From Candidatus Pacearchaeota archaeon (GTDB lineage Archaea; Nanobdellota; Nanobdellia; Pacearchaeales; GW2011-AR1): a stretch of 16,190 nt of DNA. The stretch covers positions 1 to 16,190 of the forward strand of contig JACPLS010000079.1 in NCBI GenBank assembly GCA_016186375.1, given 5' to 3'. Each line of letters begins with the position of its first letter. Positions within the stretch are counted from its first letter, which is position 1. The translations under genes and the position numbers were made by a program. The notes under the pieces are model-generated. The model was not told where the DNA came from. It worked only from the letters and a program-made list of their open reading frames with translations, and did no database searches. Positions 5,883 to 13,252 of this stretch are shown here, in pieces.

Positions 5883-6731
5883 ATGGTAGAAGATAATCAA
5901 TCACAGCAGCAAAAAGTTGATCTAGTTCCTGTGGAAGAGTCCAAATCAAGACTAACAACAGAGAGAGATGTAGCAATGGATTTTGCCGTAAAAGTCCACA
6001 AAAAATTTGATCGCTTAATAAAAGCATCAGTTCTTTTCGGGTCTCAAGCAAAAAATGTCGCGGTTCCTGGTTCTGATATTGATATAATTCTAATTGTAGA
6101 CGATGCAGCTATTACATGGGATATGGAACTTATTGCGTGGTATAGAGAAGAGTTAGCAAAAATTATTGCGGATAGCCAATATAGAAAAGAACTGCACATT
6201 AACACTGTAAAATTAACAACGTGGTGGCAAGACCTTCTCTATGGCGATCCTGTTGTCATTAATATAATCAGGTATGGAGAAGCCTTAATTGATATAGGTG
6301 GCTTTTTCAACCCGCTAAAGGCCCTATTAATACAGGGAAAAATTCGCTCAACTCCTGAAGCCGTTTATGCTGCCCTTTCCCGTTCCCCATATCACTTAGC
6401 AAGAAGCAGGGCATCAGAACTAGGAGCCATAGAAGGAGTTTATTGGGCGATGGTTGATGCTGCCCAAGCTCTGTTAATTACAGCAGGAAAAGTTCCTCCA
6501 AGCCCGGAACACATTCCACAAATGCTTAAACAAACTTTTACAGATCCAGGATTATTAGACCAACAGTATGTTGTTTCGATAAAAGAGCTATATAATCTCC
6601 ATAAAGGAATAGCTCATGGATCAATAACTAATATTAAAGGTATTGACATCGATATGTGGCAGGAAAAAGCAGAAAAGTTCTTAGAAGAAGCCTCTTCTTT
6701 AATTTTGAAAATGATTCAAAATCCTAAGTAG
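5883..6731 (+). CDS. Nucleotidyltransferase (MNT-like) fused to a HEPN-like helical domain
   Basis: The 282-residue protein starts with a DNA polymerase beta-type nucleotidyltransferase fold. LFGSQAKNVAVPGSDIDIIL (residues 51-70) holds the GSx(n)SDIDI signature, with Asp65 and Asp67 as metal ligands. The strand where a third acidic ligand is expected (near HINTVKLT) shows no clear Asp/Glu. The C-terminal half, from about residue 150, is helical and resembles HEPN or the helical domain of antibiotic nucleotidyltransferases. The usual HEPN RxxxxH is replaced by LHKGIAHG, which lacks the Arg. In MNT-HEPN toxin-antitoxin systems the two parts are separate genes; here they form one chain. The ATG at 5883 follows GGTGA; a GTG two codons earlier overlaps that site and is less likely. 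Transfer of a nucleotide to RNA, protein or a small molecule is plausible; the target is unknown. Confidence 0.7.
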   Translation: MVEDNQSQQQKVDLVPVEESKSRLTTERDVAMDFAVKVHKKFDRLIKASVLFGSQAKNVAVPGSDIDIILIVDDAAITWDMELIAWYREELAKIIADSQYRKELHINTVKLTTWWQDLLYGDPVVINIIRYGEALIDIGGFFNPLKALLIQGKIRSTPEAVYAALSRSPYHLARSRASELGAIEGVYWAMVDAAQALLITAGKVPPSPEHIPQMLKQTFTDPGLLDQQYVVSIKELYNLHKGIAHGSITNIKGIDIDMWQEKAEKFLEEASSLILKMIQNPK

Positions 6732-6756
6732 GATTTTTGATATATAATAAAAATCC
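6721..6756 (+). terminator. Hairpin at the stop of the nucleotidyltransferase gene
   Basis: GGATTTTT (6731-6738) pairs with AAAAATCC (6749-6756). An alternative 6-bp stem, ATCCTA/TAGGAT (6721-6734), spans the TAG stop. The T-run and position suggest a transcription terminator. Confidence 0.45.
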
Positions 6757-6849
6757 AGCATATTAAGTTTCTAAAATATTCAATTGCATTACCATTATTT
6801 ATTCTGACATTTTTATACAAGAATATTTACTTTAAAAATAAACCTTTCT

Positions 6850-6910
6850 AAAGTGTAACATTTTTTGTTACACTTTGGTCAAAAAGTGATACAAATTTTG
6901 TTACACTTTT
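6850..6910. repeat. Tandem palindromes built on TGTTACACTTT
   Basis: AAAGTGTAACA (6850-6860) and TGTTACACTTT (6866-6876) form a perfect 11-bp stem with a T5 loop. Four bases later a second palindrome pairs AAAAGTGATACAAA (6882-6895) with TTTGTTACACTTTT (6897-6910), with two central mismatches. The motif is thus present in three exact copies and one altered one. The second palindrome runs into the stop codon of the reverse gene at 6909. It may be a bidirectional terminator between convergent genes, or a protein-binding repeat. Confidence 0.6.
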
Positions 6911-7157
6911 AATATTGAGAATAATGCAATTTTAATTGCCTGCAAGTTGAATCAGAATTAATTTCACTCTTTTCAACAGTATAACTTCCATAACTTGCAT
7001 TTATTGTAACTGCTTCGGTTTCAGGATTAACAACAACACTTGACATTCTTGGACCACCAAATATCGCCACGGATAACGCCCCTAATCTACCATATATATC
7101 ACTCTGATTAAAAGTTTCTTCTCTAAAAATTTTGCTTCCTTTATGTCTTATTGTCAT
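6909..7157 (-). CDS. Small hypothetical protein
   Basis: I do not recognise this 82-residue protein. It starts MTIRHKGSKIFREETF and has a hydrophobic middle (LGALSVAIFGGP, about residues 26-37). A beta-rich stretch VVVNPETEAVTINASYGSYT and a polar C-terminus follow. No signal peptide or clear membrane helix is seen. The ATG at 7157 is chosen because GGAG lies six bases upstream; a TTG four codons earlier overlaps that site. A TATA-like TTTATATA on the reverse strand at 7217-7224 gives it its own promoter with a leader near 35 bases. Its stop overlaps the palindromic repeat. Confidence 0.55.
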   Translation of the reverse strand: MTIRHKGSKIFREETFNQSDIYGRLGALSVAIFGGPRMSSVVVNPETEAVTINASYGSYTVEKSEINSDSTCRQLKLHYSQY

Positions 7158-7282
7158 TTTAAACTCCAACTCCCATTAGGCTTGTTCTCATACACCTTGC
7201 CCTATTTAATGTAGTATATATAAATAATTTAATGCATTCATATATCTTCTCTCTAATTCTTTTTGTGTTATCAATTCATCTC

Positions 7283-8104
7283 CTATCTGTCAATGCTCGC
7301 AATCAAATTGGCTGCTTTATCAATTCCCTCTTGTCCTTGTTTCATCAATTCATTTGCACCTGTGACTATATTTGCTCTTGCATAAACAGCCCTTTCCTTA
7401 TCATCCTTAAACATCTTAGTGAACCCATCATAAGATTCTTTTTTTGCTTTTTCTACATATTTATGAGAAATTTCTTGTGGTATTCTAAAATGCATATAAA
7501 CATTATACAAAGCGTTTGCAACTATGCTTACTGTTTCTTTTTTTAGTGATTTATTTCCTTCTAATTTTTTCTTCAAACTTTCAGCACTTTCCTTGAAAAA
7601 TTGTGCATGAGAATACCCTGTTACTCTATTTGCAGCATTTTCATCTCCTTTTTCAGCCAAAAGAAAATCAAAATAACTCCTATGGGCTTCCACCCTTTCA
7701 TTATGCCACTGATCGTCCTTTTTTTCAAATGGCGTATATCCAACAAAATTCTTTGATAGTTTATCTGTAGGAGCATCTCCAATTATTGCTTCTAATCCTT
7801 GCGGATTAAATACTTCAAAAAGACAATCAGTAGAATGTGTTTTACCAGCATTAATTAACAAGTCAACCATTGATTGATTAAATGGTTGTTCACCATTTAC
7901 AAGTCTATTAATATTGTCATGGGTATTTAACGCTTCAAATTGAGTTCCTTCTCCTTGAGAAGCTAAGAAAGAAGCTGCGTATCTTCTTGCATTAACTCTA
8001 TCTTCTGCAGTTTGTGCTTTAGAGGCCTCATCAGACCTTCTATATTCTCCATGCAACCTCTTAAATTCCTCAAATTTATTCTCTGGTGTATTTCCATCTG
8101 TCAT
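7283..8104 (-). CDS. Hypothetical helical protein
   Basis: I do not recognise this protein of 273 residues. It is charged and predicted mostly helical, with no membrane segment, signal peptide or Cys cluster. Segments that could guide a profile search are HSTDCLFEVFNPQGLEAIIG in the first half and VYMHFRIPQEISHKYVEKAK near the end. The ATG at 8104 is preferred to the one at 8113 because it lies 25-26 bases from the centre of the TATA box at 8126-8133, implying a leaderless mRNA. It lies downstream of the PEP synthase gene in the same direction but has its own promoter, overlaid by a palindrome, so it is probably separately controlled. Confidence 0.65.
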   Translation of the reverse strand: MTDGNTPENKFEEFKRLHGEYRRSDEASKAQTAEDRVNARRYAASFLASQGEGTQFEALNTHDNINRLVNGEQPFNQSMVDLLINAGKTHSTDCLFEVFNPQGLEAIIGDAPTDKLSKNFVGYTPFEKKDDQWHNERVEAHRSYFDFLLAEKGDENAANRVTGYSHAQFFKESAESLKKKLEGNKSLKKETVSIVANALYNVYMHFRIPQEISHKYVEKAKKESYDGFTKMFKDDKERAVYARANIVTGANELMKQGQEGIDKAANLIASIDR

Positions 8105-8117
8105 ATTTATCATATGT

Positions 8118-8141
8118 ACGAAGGGTTTATAAACCTTTCGT
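8118..8141 (-). promoter_or_regulatory. TATA box inside a 24-bp palindrome (likely operator)
   Basis: TTTATAAA (8126-8133) is the TATA box for the gene starting at 8104. It is the centre of a 24-bp inverted repeat whose arms are ACGAAGGG and CCTTTCGT, with a single mismatched pair (8123 against 8136). A protein bound here would block TBP, so an operator is likely. About 32 bases further upstream is a weaker repeat, AGGTTTAAATACCT (8174-8187). Confidence 0.55.
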
Positions 8142-8235
8142 CTGTCCCCACTTCAAAGAAGTTACAAAAAGAAAGGTTTAAATACCTTAAATATTCTCAA
8201 TTTAGAAGATTTGTTTGGGAGTTCTAAGTAATTTC

Positions 8236-11200
8236 TCAAACATCCACACCTTCACTCCTCTCCAACCTGTTAAATAAGTCAGAGTCAATAGGAACAGCCT
8301 CATAAAGAGGAGGAATATCTTTTTTCCTCTTGTTTCCTGCTGTCTCTGAATGGCCTGGCTGATAATCGTCATTTAATTGATCTAAGATTATTTCTTCAAT
8401 ATCTTTGTTTGGTACATTATTCTTAATTAATGTTTTTTCAAGGCTTTGCATTAATCCATGCAATTCAGGCAATTTTGAAATATCTTTTCCTGCTTTTTCT
8501 AAATCTTTTTTATCTTCCCCTTTCACAATTTTATCATTATATAAATTGTCAATATTTCTATCTTTCTTCAAAGATAGAGACGGAACAGGAGTTCCTCCAA
8601 TTTCCTCGACAACTTTCCTCTCAATCTTTTCTCTCATAATAGAAAGATCATATCCTTTTCCTTCAATACTTGCTACTAATTTACTTACTTTTTCAGCAGC
8701 ATCGGCATTTACGCTGATGCTGTCAATGCCTTCTTGGACTAAGAATCTTGCCATTTCTTCTTTGCTTCCAGCCTGCCCGCATATGCTTGTCTCAACCCTG
8801 TATTTCTTGCATTTCCTAATAACATATGAAATCGCACTCAAAACAGCAGGATGCATTTCATTAAATAAATCCTGTACACTAGAATTATTTCTATCAATAG
8901 CTAACATATACTGTGTCAGGTCATTAGTTCCAAAACTTATGAAATTAATTCCTTCAGCACATAAGTCATTTATAATCTGAACTGCTGCAGGTGTTTCAAC
9001 CATAACTCCAAAATCAACTTTTCCTTCCATTCCTAATTTAACACCCATCTCCTTAGTTTCTTTAAATTCCTTAACACTTATCACTTGAGGCAACATTATT
9101 CCAAATTTCTTATGGGGAAATTCTTTAATAAGTGCTAAAATTGCTTCCAATTCTGCTTTCATGATTTCTTTGTGTCTTAGGCTAAATCTCACCCCATGAT
9201 CTCCTAACATTGGATTTTCTTCTTTTATGTGCGGCGATCCTTCAAGGTCTCCAAACTCATCACTCCTTATATCAGATGTCCTTATCCACATTCCCTCAAA
9301 GTTCTGCGCTATTTTTCTAAGACCATTATAAAGCATCGAAGTATATTCTTCAATTCTCTTTTTTTCAACAAAATATAGTGGGTGCCTTCCTCCTGAAGCA
9401 ATAATCCCCTCGAGCCTAACAAGACCTACTTCTTTTGCCCCTGACATGGCTGCTCTTTCAGCAAAGTCAGGTATATCTATTATCACTTTAATTTTTGTTT
9501 TTGTTGGAACAATTGGTTTTATTTCAATTTTCTTTTCCTCCCCTCTTCCTTCATATACTTTCCCGTTAAAGCCATCAACAGTCACTATTTGCCCATCGTA
9601 TAATTTTCTTGTTGCCTCCCCTGTTCCAACAACAGCTGGAATTCCCATTTCTCTCGAAATAATTGCAGCGTGAGAAGTCAATCCGCCTTCATCAGTAACA
9701 ATGGCGGCTGCTTTTTGCATGCTAACAACCATATCAGGATTTGTCATTTCCGTCACAAGGACATCGCCTTTCTTTACTTTATTTAGCTCATCTATGTGCC
9801 TAATTACTTTGACAGTTCCATAAGATATTCCTCCAGAAGCTCCAAACCCGGAAAGTAATAATTTGCCCTCAATTTCTTTTCTTTCTTTCTCAGAAAAAGT
9901 TGTAGTAATTGGTCTGGATTGAACAATATAAATTTCTCTTCGGGCAATAGCAAATTCTATATCTTGTGGTTTCTTATAATGCTCTTCAAGCCTCTTGGCA
10001 TACTGGGCAAGAATCTTTATTTCATAACTGTCAAGAACTTGCTGTTTCCTTTTATCATCAGATAATTTAACGCCTTTAGTTTCACCCGAGGAATCTCTGA
10101 CAATTGCAATTTTCTTTTCACCAATTTGAATATCCTTAATATCAAAATTTCCAATATCTCCGGAAACAACAATATGGTCTGGCTTTATCTTTCCTGACAC
10201 AATTCCCTCCCCCAAACCAAAAACAGATTCTATAACAATTTCATCTTTATCACTCATAGGATTTTTTGAGAAAATCACTCCTGATTTCTCTGAATCTATC
10301 ATTCTTTGGACAACTACAGCAAGTTGTGATTTATCATGGACAAATCCTTTCTTTGTCCTATAATAAACTGCTCTGGCAGTAAATAATGAGGCAAAACACT
10401 CTTTAATTTTTTCAATTAGTTGTTTTTCACCTTTCACGTTTAAGAAAGAATCTTGTTGCCCAGCAAATGAGGCAGAATTATGTGTTATAATTCCTCCAAT
10501 GCCCGCAGCAAAATTTTCTACTTCGGGAACGCTAAAATCATAAACTTCTCCGCTATTATGAACAGAAGCTATCTCCTTAATTTCCTCCCATTTAATCGTA
10601 CCATCAAGAATTGAAAAGAGTTCATTAATAGAGTATCTATCCTTTATTTTATTTAATTTATCTAAACTCAATTTACCACTTATATTACCATAATTCCAAG
10701 GTTTGGCTCCCTTTTTAAAATTGCCTTTATCATCAAAGTAATCTCGTTTTTCTATTTTGCTCTTCATTACTTCATCTCCATAAAAAACTTTTTTACACGC
10801 TCTACAGTAATATCTTATTTTATTTTTATAATAACTTGTCTGCTCTATATATTTATTACAAGATTTGCAAATAAAAACTTCTGATTCTTTTAAAGGAAGA
10901 GTTTTATCAATATATTTCTTTATTTTTTCTGATAAAGTGTCGTTAATAACTAAGTTATACTTAAATTCAGGATGTTTTTTCTTAATTTTATAAATCTCAA
11001 TTAAATTATCTAATTTTGTCTTCTTTTCCTTATCTTCAAATCCTACCAATCGCTTATACTCTATAATATCTCTCAGCGGAATTGTAATTTTAAAAATTTT
11101 ATCTCTTGTATTTAAATAAAAGCTTATTCCTAAAATTTCCAATAACTTTAACATGCCTCCCCCTAAAATTTCAGATGTTGTAGTGTAAGATATTTGTTCT

Positions 11201-12525
11201 CCTATTGAGCCATCTCCATCGAAACAGCCTCTCAAAAAAGCACCAATATTTTTCTTGCTCCATCCAAATACAAAATTTGGAATTCTTTTAGTATAGCACA
11301 ATCTTCCCTTTCCTTTTATGCTCTCATCTGGTTTGCCACAAATTTCATGTAAAAATCTAACTAAAGATGGACTATTAATTCTCAATGAATGTTTGTTTAT
11401 CTTGTTTTTCTCATATATTCCAATTTTTCTACAAAAATCTTCGGTCATTTGCAATAATTCATAGTTAGTATTAGTAATTGATACCTGATTATTAAAAGTC
11501 GAACCCTCTGAAACATATAAACCTAAGAAATAAGCAAAATCTTCAGAAACTTGTATCTCTTTAGGCATACCATTTTGAATTGCCCAGTTGTTACTTTTGT
11601 TTTTTATCATTACTTTTCCTTCTTTTTCTACCACGTCGTTTCCTTTTACATAATTTAAAATTCTTATGGGTGCCTCATTATTTATTTCGGGAATCAAAGT
11701 TATCACTGGTATTTTCATACCTTTTTTTATATTCCCAATATCTGTAACTATTGGTTGTAAATTTTCTTCATCCAAAGATATCAGAGTATGATTTGGAGAG
11801 ATAGTAATCTCTCTTCCTGCTATTGTTTTTATCTTATATAGAATAGATCTTGTTGTTGAGTGCTTTAGAAGAGATTTTATTGGTCTCCACTCAATTTTTC
11901 TTTCCTTCATTGCTGGCACTTCAACAATGTAATTAGCACAATCACCAAATTTCTCATAAACGTTCTTAATTTTATCATAAACTGTCTGACCATTTACTTT
12001 TAATAATACGTGCTCGTTTTCAGATATACTTTCTAAATCTTCCGTCGTTGCACTGCTTCTGACTGCAACAAAAACAGGTTCATGCGACATCTTCAAAATT
12101 TCAGCAGCCCCTTTTCTAGCTTCATCCAGCTTAGGCTTGTCTACATCTAAAATATCATAAGCTTCTAATATTTCTTCTTCCAATTCTTTAGGCATTTCAG
12201 AATTAATGATTAATTTTCGTATCTCGTTTGCTTTTTCCTCCAATTCATCTGTCTTCTCTATATCAATATTTCTCAAAATTCTGCCAATTTTCTCACTCAA
12301 TATAGATTTTTCCAAAAAATAACTATAAGCCTGTGCTGTAACAATAAATCCTGGAGGTATAGGAAATTTAGCATTATACATTTCTGCTAGACTTGCACCC
12401 TTCCCTCCCGCAATCTGTACATCCTTATTGCTCAATTCAGAAAACCATATAACAAATTCGCTTTCTTTTTCCTTTTTCCCTTCATTCCCCTTTCTTCCCT
12501 TTTCCTCACCAATCTCTTTTTCCAT
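8236..12525 (-). CDS. ppsA: Phosphoenolpyruvate synthase precursor containing an intein
   Basis: PEP synthase (pyruvate, water dikinase) converts pyruvate and ATP to PEP, AMP and phosphate, the entry to gluconeogenesis. The 1429-residue precursor shows the N-terminal ATP-grasp domain with GGKGASLAEM (40-49) and VAVRSSATTEDLE (153-165). An intein follows (166-683), then SASFAGQQDSFLNV resumes the enzyme. The phosphohistidine domain has GGLTSHAAIISREMG (His952), and the C-terminal barrel has FGTNDLTQYML and SICGQAGS (Cys1249). Without the intein, 911 residues remain, longer than usual for archaeal enzymes (about 750-820). The excess is a Lys/Glu/Gly-rich N-terminal tail (1-24) and about 115 C-terminal residues after GGTPVPS. 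The ATG lies about 30 bases from a TATA-like ATATTTATTA. All catalytic residues are present, so an active spliced enzyme is expected. Confidence 0.95.
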   Translation of the reverse strand: MEKEIGEEKGRKGNEGKKEKESEFVIWFSELSNKDVQIAGGKGASLAEMYNAKFPIPPGFIVTAQAYSYFLEKSILSEKIGRILRNIDIEKTDELEEKANEIRKLIINSEMPKELEEEILEAYDILDVDKPKLDEARKGAAEILKMSHEPVFVAVRSSATTEDLESISENEHVLLKVNGQTVYDKIKNVYEKFGDCANYIVEVPAMKERKIEWRPIKSLLKHSTTRSILYKIKTIAGREITISPNHTLISLDEENLQPIVTDIGNIKKGMKIPVITLIPEINNEAPIRILNYVKGNDVVEKEGKVMIKNKSNNWAIQNGMPKEIQVSEDFAYFLGLYVSEGSTFNNQVSITNTNYELLQMTEDFCRKIGIYEKNKINKHSLRINSPSLVRFLHEICGKPDESIKGKGRLCYTKRIPNFVFGWSKKNIGAFLRGCFDGDGSIGEQISYTTTSEILGGGMLKLLEILGISFYLNTRDKIFKITIPLRDIIEYKRLVGFEDKEKKTKLDNLIEIYKIKKKHPEFKYNLVINDTLSEKIKKYIDKTLPLKESEVFICKSCNKYIEQTSYYKNKIRYYCRACKKVFYGDEVMKSKIEKRDYFDDKGNFKKGAKPWNYGNISGKLSLDKLNKIKDRYSINELFSILDGTIKWEEIKEIASVHNSGEVYDFSVPEVENFAAGIGGIITHNSASFAGQQDSFLNVKGEKQLIEKIKECFASLFTARAVYYRTKKGFVHDKSQLAVVVQRMIDSEKSGVIFSKNPMSDKDEIVIESVFGLGEGIVSGKIKPDHIVVSGDIGNFDIKDIQIGEKKIAIVRDSSGETKGVKLSDDKRKQQVLDSYEIKILAQYAKRLEEHYKKPQDIEFAIARREIYIVQSRPITTTFSEKERKEIEGKLLLSGFGASGGISYGTVKVIRHIDELNKVKKGDVLVTEMTNPDMVVSMQKAAAIVTDEGGLTSHAAIISREMGIPAVVGTGEATRKLYDGQIVTVDGFNGKVYEGRGEEKKIEIKPIVPTKTKIKVIIDIPDFAERAAMSGAKEVGLVRLEGIIASGGRHPLYFVEKKRIEEYTSMLYNGLRKIAQNFEGMWIRTSDIRSDEFGDLEGSPHIKEENPMLGDHGVRFSLRHKEIMKAELEAILALIKEFPHKKFGIMLPQVISVKEFKETKEMGVKLGMEGKVDFGVMVETPAAVQIINDLCAEGINFISFGTNDLTQYMLAIDRNNSSVQDLFNEMHPAVLSAISYVIRKCKKYRVETSICGQAGSKEEMARFLVQEGIDSISVNADAAEKVSKLVASIEGKGYDLSIMREKIERKVVEEIGGTPVPSLSLKKDRNIDNLYNDKIVKGEDKKDLEKAGKDISKLPELHGLMQSLEKTLIKNNVPNKDIEEIILDQLNDDYQPGHSETAGNKRKKDIPPLYEAVPIDSDLFNRLERSEGVDV
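10477..12030 (-). mobile_element. Intein with LAGLIDADG homing endonuclease in PEP synthase
   Basis: The 518-residue intein starts at Ser166 (SISENEHVLLKVNG) and ends with THN at residue 683 before Ser684, so both nucleophiles are Ser. A splicing block B is seen at ITISPNHTLIS (His246), and blocks F/G at VYDFSVPEVENFAAG through IITHN, with the penultimate His. The endonuclease has two LAGLIDADG motifs, FLGLYVSEG (Glu340) and FLRGCFDGDG (Asp438), both keeping the acidic residue, so cleavage activity is plausible. Between it and block F lies a zinc-ribbon-like module, CKSC (553-556) and CRAC (574-577). Removing it joins ATTEDLE to SASFAGQQ, the normal enzyme sequence. The insertion site is the conserved ATP-grasp motif. 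Confidence 0.93.
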
Positions 12526-12809
12526 CCAAATAAAAATGAAAATGAGTTAATAAATATTGTCCTCATATCATAAAAATAACTATAAATAATAATGCCCTAT
12601 GCAATTTTCTTACTTTCCCTCTCTCTTTTTAATAACATCCTAGAATACTGCATCTCCCTCAATCCATACTTTCCTTCCAGATTTATTGATCAACTGCTCT
12701 TTCCCAGCTTAAAAATCTTATTTCTATAACCACTTTAAAATAACACATCAAAAACTTTATAAACTACTCATTCGGAATTTTATTTATACTGAAATTACTA
12801 AATCATAAA
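12526..12809. other. Divergent intergenic region
   Basis: This lies between the reverse PEP synthase and the forward gene at 12810 and must hold both promoters. ATATTTATTA near 12552-12561 (reverse) and TATTTATA near 12781-12788 (forward) are TATA candidates. The middle is pyrimidine-rich on the forward strand. A 45-codon open frame (12592-12729) is probably chance. No RNA gene is recognised. Confidence 0.45.
12779..12790 (+). promoter_or_regulatory. TATA promoter for the gene at 12810
   Basis: A TTTATTTATA run is centred about 25 bases before the ATG at 12810 with no Shine-Dalgarno, so the transcript is probably leaderless. Confidence 0.5.
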
Positions 12810-13238
12810 ATGGCAAAAGCAAAAAAATCTAAAAGTAAAGATAAAAAACCGACTTATGTAGAATTTCATTTTGTAATTCCTGTAAAGAAAAGGGGGTTTC
12901 CATCTGATACAAGAGTCATGGAAACTTTATTAGAAATAAATAAACAAAGACATATTGATATCGTGGCATCTGATCAAAGCCAAGCTTATTCTTTAGCATA
13001 TCGTTTTTGTTCAGAAAATGGAATAGATTTTCTCAGCAATAGCGAAGATTTAATTAGAAATCCAAATTTCATAGATGATTTAATAGACTTGTATCAAAAA
13101 AGATCATTAGATGATCCTCAAAAATCACATCCGAATATTGCGTATTTAACCAGCTCTGGTGATTATGATACTTTAAGTGCTATAGCAAAAAATCTTGCGG
13201 CCAAAGGAGTTAAAACAGAAATAAGAAAAGTATTCTAA
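12810..13238 (+). CDS. Small basic hypothetical protein, possibly a Rossmann/NYN-like fold
   Basis: The 142-residue protein has a very basic N-terminal tail (MAKAKKSKSKDKKP), then alternating strands and helices. The segments HIDIVASDQSQAYSLAYRF and IAYLTSSGDYDTLSAIAKN, followed by KGVKTEIRKV, look like an alpha/beta fold. The SSGDYD motif followed by a helix and GVKTEI recalls the SGDxDF-x-Gxx(V) region of NYN/PIN-like ribonucleases. Other conserved acidic residues of that family are not clear, so this is only a suggestion. A basic tail fits nucleic-acid or ribosome contact. It has its own leaderless promoter and ends 15 bases from the convergent gene at 13253. Confidence 0.65.
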   Translation: MAKAKKSKSKDKKPTYVEFHFVIPVKKRGFPSDTRVMETLLEINKQRHIDIVASDQSQAYSLAYRFCSENGIDFLSNSEDLIRNPNFIDDLIDLYQKRSLDDPQKSHPNIAYLTSSGDYDTLSAIAKNLAAKGVKTEIRKVF

Positions 13239-13252
13239 TCTCTTTGACTTTT

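Noticed and set aside
8405..8980. Forward 191-codon open frame inside the PEP synthase gene
   Set aside because: Antisense shadow of the conserved C-terminal barrel coding region.
12592..12729. 45-codon forward open frame in the divergent intergenic region (MPYAIFLLSLSLFNN...)
   Set aside because: Pyrimidine-rich AT-rich DNA gives such hydrophobic frames by chance; no ribosome-binding site and no TATA box at the right distance.
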